The notes below the pieces were generated by a model. It had not been told where the DNA came from. It saw nothing but the letters and a program-made list of their open reading frames with translations, and ran no database searches. Of a DNA stretch of 64,000 nucleotides, positions 11,053 through 22,378 are shown piece after piece. Position 1 is the stretch's first letter. Every line of letters begins with the position of its first letter. Position numbers and translations under genes: made by a program. Source of the DNA: Stereocaulon alpinum (lineage: Eukaryota; Ascomycota; Lecanoromycetes; Lecanorales; Stereocaulaceae); contig JAEUBA010000110.1 of the NCBI GenBank assembly GCA_018257865.1, forward strand, positions 21,008 through 85,007, given 5' to 3'.

Positions 11053-11756
11053 AAGTATTAATAATAATAAAAAGGAAGGTATACTAATATAACCTAAAAA
11101 TAGATATTAAGGAGTACTAGGATATAGGTATCCTAACTAAGAAAGTATAAAGTTAGGTAATAGCGAGATAGATAGAGCGATAGGAGATATATAAAAATAC
11201 TATCCCTAAATACTTATATACGCCCGCCTAAAAGGAGCTATTATTTAGAGATAGGTATAACTACTATCTAAAGCTTAGGAAGGTAGAAAGCTTAATAGTA
11301 GTCTAACTTTAAAGTAGTAAGAATAGGTTTAACTACTTCTTATATAAAGTAAAGGTACTAGGGTTCTATAATACCCGCTATAGCTATAGCTAAAGAAACT
11401 AAGATATAAAGTATATTCTCCTATACTACTTAGAACTTAGTAACACTTGAAGGGAGCTTATTAAAGAGGTAAAGACTTATAATATTAAAGCTATACTAGT
11501 TAAGGTTACTAGTATAAGGGCGGTAGTAAGATAGCTAGTTATATTAGGATTCCTAATATAGTATTAATTTACTAGAGAATAGCTCTTCTAGTCTAAGCTT
11601 CTAAATAGAGTAGAGCTAGAGATAAAAACCCTAAAGATAAAGAAGCCTAAGTATAAGTTAAAGTTATAGGTAGTAGAGCTACTAGAGTATTATAGGGCCT
11701 ATTAAGGTAATAGAGATTATAATTACTAGTATAATAGAGCCTAGTAGCGAGGTTAG
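11053..11756 (+). pseudogene. LINE A ORF2, third segment (C-terminal part)
   Basis: Continuation of LINE A after S1, matching copy B from about 17383 to 18079. It includes the C-terminal segment with the degenerate Cys...KYILLHYPEL motif (Y for C) that resembles the terminal zinc knuckle of Tad-type ORF2 proteins. It is cut at GTTAG (11752-11756), the 5-bp target duplication of gypsy element X. The last LINE codons and 3' UTR lie at 24429-24620. Confidence 0.85.
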
Positions 11757-11999
11757 TATTAGGGGCCGGCCTAGAGCGAGTCGATAGGGGTATTAATTAA
11801 CTAGGAGAATATATCTAAGAAAAGAAAGCTATATATATAGAGCGTATATATAATATATTAGGGACGCAGCTCGGTAGGCGCTAAGGCTAAAGAGACCTAG
11901 CGTTAGACCTAGGCCGAATCTAGGCTAAACCTAGGTAAGGTATATAAATACTAGTAAGTAATAAAGAACTAGTAAGTAACGAAAGGCTAGCCCGTAATA
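11757..11999 (-). repeat. 3' LTR of element X (243 bp)
   Basis: In element orientation starts TATTACGGGCTAGCC and ends GGCCCCTAATA, the RIP forms of TG...CA. Direct repeat of 24186-24428. A polypurine tract (run of G preceded by AAG) abuts its start at 12000-12017. Confidence 0.9.
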
Positions 12000-12832
12000 T
12001 TACCCCCCCCCCCTTAAGAAAGTATCGACCCTAATACGTATAAGCAGTCCCCTATTAGCTAAGATTACTAAGTTTTCTAGGGTAGTAGCGGTAGAAGTCT
12101 ACGATAATATTAGCCGTATATTCGAATTTATTACTATCTACGTTATACTATTAATAATCCGGTTACTCTTCGTCCTTCTACTAGATATAGAACTATAATT
12201 AGCGCTTCTTCCTTATTTAGTAGGTATCTAAAATCTTATCTAGTTCCTATTCGTTTTCGTTATTAATAATTACCGGCCCTAGGGGTTCGATATATTATCC
12301 TAGTAGGGGATCGTTAGCAGCCTTATATAATAGGCTTAGGTAAAACTCTTTATAGATCTATATACCCTTTAGAAGGTCTAAGTAGTAGGAATAGCCTTTC
12401 TTTTTAAGAATTTTATATAGTCCTAGTATTTTATCGTCTAGCTTTTTACTTAGCTATACTATAGTAATATTTTTACTATTTAGGAAGACTAAATCTCCTA
12501 CTTTATAGAATATATTAGATTAGTAGCGATTCGCCTAATCTATTATATATTTACGGCTCTAAGCGGACTACTCCTTAATAAATTCTAATATATCTACTAT
12601 TTTATCGGTAATATTATTTACCTTAGTAGCCTATATCCTTTCTTAGGTAGAAGGGCTGAGCTCTACTAGTAGTAAGAAAGATATATAAGGATAGAAGCCT
12701 TTATTAGCGAAGAAAGGAGATATACTAGTAGTATTAATAATAGTATTATTATTAGTAAACTCTATAATAAGTAGCTAATAGACCTAATTATCCTATATAT
12801 AGGAGTAGTATATCCTTAGTTACCGCTTAATA
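12000..12832 (-). pseudogene. Element X integrase C-terminus and chromodomain
   Basis: Minus-strand frame from about 12832 down reads LLPLAEFAYNN-like, SPFFANKGFYPYIS, then the integrase C-terminal region. At about 12300-12090 follows a chromodomain: ENEWELDKILD, an RKKRQLQFYIQ core strand and ...PDYQQYN, then a YRRYPRKPSN tail (Gln/Trp restored at RIP stops). Chromodomains steer integration to heterochromatin in chromoviruses. This is the 3' end of the X pol gene. It was separated from the rest by insertion of LINE B at the 13-bp duplication ending 12844. Confidence 0.82.
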
Positions 12833-12942
12833 TCTTAATTAGCTAGGACTTACTTTATCTGATAGCGACGACAACGAGCACGACGGGCGAGCAGGCCTAC
12901 CAGGCCAGACGAGCGATCACACTGGGTTACGAACCCAGCAAA

Positions 12943-14559
12943 ATAACACGAGATAGGGGGGGAGGAGAGAAGGGAGGTATTAGTAGTGAAGGTAGACAAG
13001 GAACGCGTCCCGACGCGATAACGGGGCGACAGCGATAACAGCAGAAACCTACTGAAGGTCTACAGGGCCCTCAAGGCAGGGAAAGAATTAAAGAAAGAAT
13101 ACGGTATATAAAGGCTACGGAACAGGCGCTGCTGGAGTTTACGGAGAAGGTCCGGGGGATGCTATAGGCAAATATAAACGAGACCGTATAGGGCTTCTTC
13201 CAGAATGCGGCAGAAAGGATTACGGAGTACATATAGGAGAACACCGCCGAAAGATACGCTGCGAAGGAGTACCGCAGCCAACTAACGCGTAAAGACCACC
13301 CGACCGGAAGGGTAAACAACAGCTGGGCGGACATAGCCCGTATAGCCCAAAGGGGCCAAAACACTATCTACCCAGCTACACCTAGGGCAGAAGACATTAA
13401 GAAAGCGAAGCAGGTAACGGTTAGGATCGATAACACCAGCGAAAAGACACAGATGGCCACAGCGACTCTTCCCCAACTGGTGCAAATATTTAGGGGAGCA
13501 GGGGGAGTAGCTGGGGAGATTATCGCAGTAAGGAGGACTATAGGGGGGGATATTATTCTCCAGACAGCCTTAGTAAAGGCTAGGGAGGAGTTAGAGAAGG
13601 ACGACGGGTAGGTAAGGAGACTCTACAGGTCAGCGAGAGTCCTCCGGAAGACAGTAATAGTAGCGATCCATAGAGTGGAAAAGATAATAGATATAAAGGA
13701 CTAACAGGGGATCTTTAAAACCCTAAGGAAAGATAATAGGAAGCTCCACCTAGAGTTAGAGATAACAAAGGCTGAATAGCCTACATTTACGTCGAAGCTA
13801 GACGTACTTAGGAGGGAGAAGAGATTCTCTATACTAATAATCGAGGTCCCGAGCCCGGAGGCGGCGAACCGGCTTATCGCAGAGGGGATAGTAGTAGAGA
13901 ACAGCCTCCTCTTCTGCGATCGCTAGGAGAGAGAAGCCGCCCCCAAGCAGTGCTTTAACTGCTATAGGTACGGATATATTACTAAGGCGTGCAAACACCC
14001 CACCCGCTATAGGATATACGCCCAAAACCATACGACTAATGATTACGTAGAAAGAGCTGGTAGCAAGCCTAAGTGCGTAGTGTATAAAGGGGAGCACCCA
14101 GCATAGAGCAAAACCTGCTTAATCTAACAGAAGGAGAACACTAAGGCCAGGCAGAGAATTAAGCGTAAGCCGAAATACTTTAAAGAGACCCTAAAGCAAC
14201 ACCCAGTAGGGCCTACGCCGGCGATACTAGGAAGGACTAGCCTAGAAGGGTGGCGTGAAGTAATCTCCAAAGGGAAGAGGAAGGCCTTAGAGGACATAAC
14301 AGACAAGCCCCAGAAAGGAACTAAGGAGGCAGCGAAGAGGGGACGACCGACAACCCTCTTTAGAGCGGAACAAGGGCAACGGCCCCTATCTATAGAGAGG
14401 ATCAGTCCGACGAACACCCTCAAGCAGACTTCAGGAGTAGCAAAGACTGCTGAGACCACCCAAATACAGGAGAACGTCTAAGCGGCCCTCACCTAATAAG
14501 GAATACACCCTGCCTAAAAATACTGCAGTATAACATATAGAGGAAGAAGGATACAGTGA
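12943..14559 (+). pseudogene. LINE B ORF1, Gag-like protein with CCHC zinc knuckles
   Basis: 539-codon frame from ATA (a RIP-changed ATG; MTRDRGGGEK would follow) to a TGA at 14557-14559. The N-terminal half is helical and charged, with a SWADIAR segment around codons 125-135. A central fold follows with LRREKRFSILIIEVPS. At codons about 335-400 there are CCHC-type knuckles: QCFNCYRYGYITKAC, a second degenerate Cys/His cluster, then KPKCVVYKGEHPA. Several Cys are now Tyr. The basic C-terminal tail fits nucleic-acid binding. ORF1 proteins of this clade coat LINE RNA. Internal TAG/TAA codons sit at Gln/Trp positions. It overlaps the start of ORF2 by about 60 bases in a different frame. Confidence 0.88.
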
Positions 14560-17500
14560 TAGCACCACTTCTTAAAAACGAAGATATAAAAGACATAGAC
14601 GTGTTAGCGATTCAAGAGCCGGCACGCAACCTGATAAACAGAACCTCGTATAATACGAGTATAAGTAGGTTTTACCTAGCCTACGGGGGAGACCTGGAGG
14701 CTAGAACGTACTTCTACGTAAATAAAAGGATAGATCCTGACGACTGGGGGGTAGAGTACCGGGAGGGCGACTTATACTTATTATAGATCCAGACTAAGAG
14801 AACCCGAAATAACGCTGACGCTGAGGACGAAAACACCGAGGAGCTGATAGTAGAGAGGGTGTGGGTATATAACGTCTACAACCCTTCGCCGGTGAGCTAT
14901 ACATCAGTGGACAGCCCTACGACTATCCTAAGGCTAAAGGAGGCCTTAGAAAGCGAAGGCGAACACATTATAGTAGGGGATTTCAACCTACACCACCCCC
15001 AATAGAACAACCTAGGACGAGCTATATACTATACGATAGCAGATAGGCTGCTGGAAGTAGTAGGAGAGAAGGGGATAGTCCTTAGACTACCGGAGAAGTC
15101 GGTCATATGGCAAAGCAGGGGCTTAGAGAGCGCTATCGACCTTATATTCCTAACCGAAGGCGCGCATAATGCGATGGCGAAGTGCGGAGTAAGAGAAGAC
15201 CTCGATATGGGGTCGGATCATATGCCAATCGTAACGGAGCTAGAATAGACCTGGAGCGAGCGCCGGGTGCACCAGAAGAGAGCCTAGAAAAGGATAGAGA
15301 CAGAGGCGACCGGCGAGGAGATCCGGAAACACGTAAGGATCCTAAATAGGGTTATAGGCAGATACTCATTAGACTCGGAGGAAGCGATCGACCTATATAT
15401 TAACAAGCTTATAGCTGCGCTGCAGGAGGTGGTAGAGAATACTATCCCATTTAAGGAACCCTACGCCGGAGCCAAACCATACTGGAACGGGGCGTGCACG
15501 AGAGTTACTGAGGCGTCACGGGTAGCGCTTAAGGCCTACCGCTATAGCAGAAATACACAGACTGAGGAGGCTCTCCGCCAGACTAAAAGGAAAAAGGTTA
15601 CCATCCTACGAAAGACTAGGACGATAGCTTTCTGAGAGGGGGTCCATAGAGTATCACTAAGGCTAGGAGGAGTATAGTAACTCGCTAAGTAGGGAAGGGA
15701 GAGGAGTATACGCCCTAAAGAGCTACCACAATTCCCAGCTATCAAAGACGGGAACGGGAATAAAGCGATAGACTTTAAAGGGAAGGTAGAGGCCTTAAGG
15801 AGGGTCCTCTTCCCGCCCCCACCCCTAGCAGACCTAACGGATGTTAAGGGGGCTAATTACCTAAAGCCCATTACAATAGACAGCGAGATTACCGCAAAGG
15901 AGGTAAGGGACGCGATCTGGCACCCAGCAGCGGATAAGGCCCTAGGGATTTCAGGGATCCCAAATAGGTTCCTAAGAGCGGTGTATACGGAAATAGGGGA
16001 GACCTTTCAAAGGGTATTTTAAGCGTGCCTAGATCGTAGATACCACCTAAAGAAGTTCCGCGAAGCGAATACAGTGATACTAAAGAAGCCGAAGAAGACT
16101 AATTACTCCGAGCCTAAGGCCTATCGACCTATCGCACTACTAGACACACTCGGGAAAGCATTAGAGACAGTGATAACAAAACGACTCAGCGGAACAGCCG
16201 AAGCAAATCACCTACTCCCAGAACACCAGATAGGAGGTAGGAAGAGACGTTTAGTAGAAACAGCCCTAGAGACTATTACAGACTCAATCCATACAATATA
16301 GAACTAAGGTAAGGATAACGTAGCGAGTTTACTATCACTAGATATAGCAGGAGTATTCGATAATATATCCCATAAAAGGCTACTCCATAACTTAAGGATG
16401 AAAGGAATCCCTAAGGGGATTATCCGGTAGACTGCGAGCTTCCTTAAGGACAGAGCGATATCGATAACCCTAGGGGGCAGGACCAGTCCAGTTAAGGCGG
16501 TAGAAACGGGGATCCCGTAAGGATCACTAATATCACCAATCCTATTCCTCTTCTTTAATGCGCCACTAATTGAAGTATACTCAAAGGCAAAGATCCCAGT
16601 ACAGGTGGGAGGATTCGTAGATGACGTGCACCTGCTGGTATACAGCAAGATAACGGAAACGAACTATAGGTGGCTAGAACAGGCCCACAAGCTCTGCCAA
16701 ACGTAGGCGAAAACACACGGGGCGACGTTCGCGCCCCAGAAGTACGAACTAGTGCATCTGTCGCACGCCCCCAAAAGGTTTAATATAAAGGAGACGGTAC
16801 AATTTAGTAACGCAGAGGTTGAGCCGGAAGCGAGTATTAGGGTCCTAGGGCTACACATCAACACCAAACTCCGCTAGGGCCCATATATAGCGCAGGTGAA
16901 GGCAAAGGCCGCCACTCAAGCCCAGGCGATCAAGTGCCTAGCAGGATCAACTTAGGGAGCTACGTTTGAGAAGTGCAGGAAGGTATATAGTATAGCGGTA
17001 AGGCCTATACTTACATTCGCCGCTCCGATATAGCATACCCCCACCGGGGGGCGGGGAGCCGTAGAAAAGCACGTTAAGACGCTCGCGATAATACAGAACG
17101 ACTGCCTACGGACAGTACTCAGAGCATATAAGGCAACACCGGTCCAAGTCCTAGAAGCGGAAGCAGTTATTATACCTATCCAAACCCATCTAGACGCCCT
17201 AGTTATGAGACACCAGGCACTAAGGGGAGTACACCCCTTAACAATCGAAGGCAACCGCTTAATCCGTAGGAGACTGCGGGGAAGGAGAGGAAGGGCGCGC
17301 CCAACACGCCTAACCCTATTACTAGAAAAGGAAGAATAGGCCCTGCAGGAGCTTGAGGCGAAGGATTGGGATCAAGCGGTAACGGCGATAAGGAGGAAGG
17401 TACATTAGTATAACCCAAAAACGGATATCAAGGAGTATCAAGACGTAGGCGTCCTAGCTAAGAAGATACGAGGCTAGGTAACGGCGAAGTGGATTAAGCG

Positions 17501-18098
17501 GTAGGAGGTATATAAGGATACTATCCCTAAGTACTCTCGCACACCCGCACAGAATAAACCGTTGTTCGGAGAAAGGTATAACTACCACCTAAAGCTTAAG
17601 AAGGCAGAAAGCTCGATAGCAGTCCAACTCCGAAGTAGGAAGAATAGGTTTAACTACTTCCTTTATAAGGCGAGGGTGCTAGGGGTCCGCAGTACCCGCT
17701 GCAGTTATAGATAGAGGAATCAGGATACGAAGTATATTCTCCTACACTACCCAGAGCTTAGCGACACTCGAAGGGAGCTTATTAAAGAGGCAGAGACTTA
17801 TAATATTAGGACTATACTAGCTGAGGTCACCAGTATAAGAGCGGCTGCGAGATAGCTGGTTAGGTCAGGATTCCTAACGCAGTATCGACTTGCTAGGGAA
17901 CAGCTCTCCCAGTCTAAACTCCCTATCAGAGTAGAACCGGTAACAAAAACCCCAAAGACAAAGAAGCCTAAGCGCAAGTAGAAGCTAAAGGCGGCGGAGC
18001 TACCGGAGTGTTACAGGGCCTATTAGGGCAACGGAGATTATCGTTACCAGTATTATAGAGCCTGGCGGCGAGGTCGGACAGGCGGAGCAGAACGATAA
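14499..18098 (+). pseudogene. LINE B ORF2: AP endonuclease, reverse transcriptase, C-terminal knuckle
   Basis: One frame of 1199 codons plus TAA, with no frameshift detected, interrupted only by RIP-type stops and a TGA near 15633. Endonuclease (codons about 1-260): KILQYNIQ, IDVLAIQEP, YNVYNPSP, IIVGDFNLHHP, and GSDHMPIV. Reverse transcriptase (about 450-760): AYRPIALLDTLGKALE, SLDIAGVFDNISHKRL, GIPQGSLISPILFLFF, and the catalytic VGGFVDDVHLLV. After RT: VLGLHINTKLR. At about 1070-1090 comes a degenerate Cys-x-Tyr...KYILLHYPEL terminal knuckle. I see no clear RNase H domain. It would nick DNA and copy the LINE RNA by target-primed reverse transcription, and is the likely enzyme source for retroposon S. 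Confidence 0.9.
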
Positions 18099-18202
18099 GT
18101 AAGCTGATAAGCGAAAGTTTTTGGCTAGAAGGGGCGACTCTAGAAAGGTTTCTTTCGCGTCTAGAGGGCCTTTAACCCCCCTAGATTTCCTAATAATGTA
18201 AG

Positions 18203-18260
18203 AGAACACCCTCATTAGTATATATAGATACTAGAATAGGCGTATAAATCAATCAATCAA
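18203..18260 (+). repeat. LINE 3' end and AATC tail, shared with retroposon S
   Basis: AGAACACCCTCATTAG, then a TAGTAT/ATACTA stem-loop, AGAATAGGCGTATAAA and an AATC repeat tail. The same ~45 nt plus tail end retroposons S1, S2 and S3. This is the sort of 3' signal a stringent LINE RT recognises. Confidence 0.85.
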
Positions 18261-18272
18261 TCTTAATTAGCT

Positions 18273-21187
18273 CTTTTAGTTTATCTATCGGTTTCTAGGT
18301 AGAACGCTATAGATAGCTTTACCTTAATTCGTAATCGCTTATATAAGGCCTTCTATACTAATAAGACGAACTATAGGCCTCAGTCTAATACTATTAAATT
18401 AGGTAGACTATAGATACGGAAGACGTAGTTAAGTAAGATATCTACTATAACCTCTATAGAGGTTCCTTCGTTAATAGCTATATATAGGACGTAGTACTAT
18501 TCCTTAGTAAGGCGGTCTACTAGTATATAAATAGCGTTGCAATTATTAGATATTAGGAGATTAGTAATAAAGTCTATTAAGATATCCTACTAATACTATT
18601 TTAGAGTCGGTAGGGGTTATAGGAGTCTATTATACTAATCTCTTAATACCTTACTTCTTTAATATATATAGTAGTTACGGATATAGCGTACTACTTCCTC
18701 TTTTATACCTAGCTAGTAGAATTAACGCTTTAGAATCTCTAGTATATAGTCTCTTTTTAGGTAACTACTAACGGGGAGATTATAGCTTTCCTTTATAAGT
18801 TTAATATAAAGCTTTAGTAAGGCGGGGACCTAAAGGCGTTTTTTATAGAAGAGGGTATAATAGCGTTAGGAGTAGTACCTTAGGTTAATACCCTTAAAGA
18901 TCTAAGTAGGATTCTTCTTAATAGCCTCTTATACCTATATATAGTCCTTATTATCCTAATTTACTAATATAATTTTAGTATAGAGAGGTAGGTCCTTATC
19001 TATTAGTATATTAATTTACTCTTCTATAGGCTTACCCCCCTCCTCAGCTTTCTAGTCTACTAAGAAAGTTAGATTATAACTTTAGAAATACTTAGATAAT
19101 AGTAGTATATAATACTAGTACTTTAAATATAAGTTATCCTTATCCGTAGGTACTAAGTTAGGTAACTTAGTTAGGGTATCTACTTTCCTATTTAACTTCC
19201 TAATATAGTATATAATCTTAAAGTTATAGTCTACTAACTTCTTAGCCTATCTAGCTTAACGGCGTATTAGCTCCTTTATCTATATAAAGTACTCTAAGCT
19301 TTTATAATTAGTAAAGATCTAAATTAGAATATTAGTTAACTTAAGTTTAGGACGCTAGTACTCTAAGTAATAAACTATTACTAGTAGTTCCTTATTATAG
19401 ATCTCGTAGTTATACTCTACTAGTAATAGGTTCTTACTATAGAATACTATAGAGTATAATAATCTATCGTCGTCTACTTATAATAAGACTCTACTATTTA
19501 TATAGTTAGATAAGTCCGTCTCTAGTATAGCTAGTTAAGATTGTTTATAATACTATAGTACTAAGGTACTAGTTACTAGATCCTTTATTTCTTTAAAAGC
19601 CGACTAATAGGCTTTAGACTAATAGAAAGGATAGTCTTTTTTTATAAGAGCTACTAGTAGCTTTACTATTTTAGAGGAATCCTTAATAAATTAATAGTAG
19701 AAGTTATAGAAACTAATAAGGGCTTATACCTCTTTTAGATAGGTAGGGGCCTTTTAGTTAGTAACTACCTTAACCTTATTAAGGTCTATCCTTAGTCCGC
19801 TAGTAGATACTATTAGTCCTAAAAACTTCGTTTCTTATATATAGAACTCGTATTTATTAACATCTACTTAAAGGCCTATATCGCGTAGTTATATAAGGAC
19901 CTTTCTAATATATTCTTAATACTCCTTCTTAATTTTACTATAGATTAGGATATTATCTAAGTAAGCTTAGTAGAAGTTATTAAGGTATTTAAATAAGGTA
20001 TCGTTTATATATTACTAGTAGGAGGTAGGACCTCCGGTTAGTCTAAAAGGTAGTATATAGTACTTAAAGGCTCTAAAAGAAGTAGTAAAGGTAGTATAGT
20101 CTTTACTATTAGGATATATTCTAAGCTTATTAAATATAGTAATAATATTAAGCTTAGTAAGGTATTTATAACCTACTATATAAGCTAATACTTCTTTAAT
20201 TAAGGGTATTAGATAGCGGTTTCGAATTATTATTATATTAAGTCTATAGTAGTCTATATAGAATCTTAAGCTACTATCCTTCTTCTATATAAATAGTATA
20301 GGGGACGTATATAGTATAGTACTTAGTAAGATAAACCCCTTTTTAAGGTTCTCTTTAAGGTATTCCTTTACCTTTTATAACTTAAAGCCTAATATTAGGT
20401 ATAGTCGACTCTACGGCGGCTTTTTACCTAGCTCTAGTTCGATCTTATAGTTATATAGCCTATATAGGAGGAGCTCCTTCGCCTTATCTTTATCGAAGAT
20501 ATTAATTAAGTTATAGTACTCCTTTAGGAGCTTCTTTTTAATATCTTCCTTAATATAGATAGTAGTCTTATATATTACTTCCGTAGGGACGTCTTTTCTT
20601 AGTTTACGTTCTATTCTAGTAAGGGTTATAGAGAAGTACTAAACTTACTACTTCTTTAGATTCTAAGCTAGTAGGTAGAAGGCTGCTATACTAATTTAAC
20701 TAATATCTAACGCCTTATTTTCTTTAGGCGGCGGAGAGGTAGTATAAAGGGTACTAACCTTTTTTAGGGGTTTTACTATAGCGATCTTACTTAGCTTTAC
20801 CGGCTTAGATATAGTTAATTTCGCTTTAACTCCTAGACTAGAGGTAGGCGGCTTAGGCGTAGGTATACTAGTATAGTTATAACGCCTTAGTACGAAGATA
20901 ATATAATTATCTATTATATCTAGTAGGACCTTATACTTATTTATCTATAGCTTACTAAGGATAATATATTAATTACCTAAGTTAGTAATAAGTATAGGTA
21001 CGACAGACTCTATATAATCGTTAACTTATATAAAAGGATAGATTATATAGGTAATAGGCTTCCTTTTTATCTTACTATTATATCCGTAAAGGTATTAGGG
21101 TTTAAAAAGGGGAATAGGGATAATATTAAGGGTCTTAGAAAGGATTTATACTTTTTTTTTATTAATAAATAAGTATATAGTAGTACT
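18273..21187 (-). pseudogene. Element X pol: RT, RNase H, integrase core
   Basis: Minus-strand reading. RT from about 20330 down: TSPILFIQKKDSSLRFYIDYR, then KYLTKLNIITIFNKLRI, FRLTGGPTSYQ, AYLDNILIYS at about 19941-19968 (Y-L-D-D with Asn). RNase H from about 19500: ETDLSDY, PIVFYSKNLL, YNYEIYNKKLL. The integrase runs on to TDRQTKRANQ at about 18300 (TDGQTERANQ ancestor), where LINE B interrupts it. It continues at 12000-12832. S2 interrupts the gene upstream at 21188. Enzymes would copy and integrate the element. Killed by RIP stops. Confidence 0.88.
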
Positions 21188-22378
21188 TGATTGATTGATT
21201 GGTTTATACGCCTATTCTAGTATCTATATATACTAATAAGGGTGTTCTATTACATTATTTGTGAAACCAGTAGATGGTATACGTAGTGTACCTTTCCTAG
21301 CCGCAAGAGAAACCATAGCATAGTGCCTGGATAAAAACTCCCGCTTATCCTTAACGATGTAATTACTTTTAGTCTAGGGATCACACCCTAGGCCTCCTTA
21401 ACACCGGTAACTCTTAACTGTATTCTTCAATATTATACCGAGCGCTCTATAACATTATTTCTAATACTAACTATAACACACGCCCTTCGTACTATACTCA
21501 GCTCTTAAGGACCCTGCTGTATTCTTCTATATCCTTCAACTTTATTGTGGCGCTGAGCGCCCTATGACTTTCTTTAACCTTTGCTGTGTTGATACGGGGG
21601 GGGGGGAGGAGGGGGTGTATAGCCGTCCCGTAAGGGTTCGAGTTATTAGCGCTGATTAGTAGTATTTATTAGTGTCCGTAGTAGTACCGGATTTGGCTGT
21701 TCGGTAGTTTGCTGGTTGAGGATACGAGAAAGGGGGGAAGCCATATACACCGCCTAGGAGGCCTATACTCGTATGAAGAATCGGATAGCATAATATCCCG
21801 CCAGTCGTATTAGATAGTACTTACTTCTATCCTTATACACTTTGCTTTAGGGGGGAGCCAACCCTTCAGCTTGCAATTATAGTCATACAGCGCCGCTTAC
21901 ACCAAAGGCTCGCCTAGCCACTTAGATAGGGGCCGTCCTTTTCCAAAATACGCCTTCTAATTCATAACCTAGTATATCCTTCTCTTAGTCCTGTATACCC
22001 ACAACCCCAGCCTTCCCTTAGGATAGACTGCGCGTCAGTCTTAACCGGTGGATACGCATCGAGCGCACGTAGATATTAGATTTTTCGAATTAACGGCTGG
22101 GCAGGTGTTGCCTATGCTCTTCACTCGTCGGGCTGAGATACTGCACCCGATACCAATTCTTGCTATCTAGTCTCGATCGTAGGGGAGGTATAATAGTCGT
22201 AGTGGAGTTAGGGTAGGTGTTATCGCGTTGCCCGAAAAACTCTGCACAGAGTTCTCAGCAACCACGCGACGTCTCAACATCGTTTAACCTACAATATATT
22301 AGGGGAGACATCTCAGCTCTGAATAGGTATTCAGGTTCGTAGCCAGCACCGCGTATAGGTGTGTCTCCATCGCTGGCC
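21188..22378 (-). mobile_element. Non-coding retroposon S, copy S2 (1191 bp)
   Basis: Full-length copy inserted in the X pol gene with a perfect 13-bp duplication ATATAGTAGTACT (21175-21187 and 22379-22391). The minus strand starts GGCCAGCGATGGAGACAC and ends with the LINE-like tail and AATC repeats (seen as TTGATTGATT at 21188). The body is GC-richer than its surroundings and has a run of about ten C (minus strand) near 21600. It contains no conserved ORF and has further hairpin potential, e.g. GTTGC...GCAAC enclosing AACTC...GAGTT near 22240. Well preserved, so inserted after most RIP of element X. Confidence 0.92.
22304..22378 (-). ncRNA. HDV-like self-cleaving ribozyme candidate (S2, best copy)
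   Basis: Nested double-pseudoknot layout of the HDV family at the exact 5' end of S. P1: GGCCAGC (nt 1-7) with GCTGGCT (nt 32-38), including a terminal G-U pair as in HDV. P2: GGAGACA (11-17) with TGTCTCC (69-75). P3: ACC/GGT closing a 7-nt loop TATACGC (HDV: UCCUCGC). P1+P3 give 10 bp. P4: CTGAATA/TATTCAG hairpin. The J4/2 strand contains CTGAGA, giving a candidate catalytic C followed by N-R-A. Cleavage would fall just before G1, i.e. at the TSD/element junction. Confidence 0.75.

Larger units (their letters stand above)
12845..18260 (+). mobile_element. LINE copy B (Tad-like), full length, best preserved
   Basis: Complete ~5.4-kb non-LTR retrotransposon inserted in the X integrase, with ATCTTAATTAGCT duplicated (12832-12844 and 18260-18272). 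It starts with 16 nt not present in the other copies, then the common start GATAGCGACGAC at about 12861. It carries ORF1 (12943-14559), ORF2 (14499-18098), a short 3' UTR and an AATC tail. It keeps far more CpA/TpG than other copies, so it is the youngest LINE here, yet some two dozen TAA/TAG/TGA codons disrupt ORF2. Confidence 0.93.

Noticed and set aside
12870..12945. LINE 5' UTR hairpins (GGCC-TACCA-GGCC and CTGGGTT-ACG-AACCCAG) as a second ribozyme or tRNA-like promoter
   Set aside because: No HDV P1 can be drawn from the 5' end, the T-loop sequence is not canonical, and the B-box resemblance is on the wrong strand.
13071..14459. Minus-strand open frames across LINE B ORF1
   Set aside because: Shadows of ORF1, which has the zinc knuckles and the colinear copies on the plus strand.
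14556..14786. Stand-alone small gene starting at GTG
   Set aside because: It is the endonuclease start of LINE B ORF2; the frame continues on both sides once RIP stops are allowed for.
16304..17418. Minus-strand open frames across LINE B ORF2
   Set aside because: Antisense shadows of the RT and post-RT domains; RIP does not create stops in that phase.
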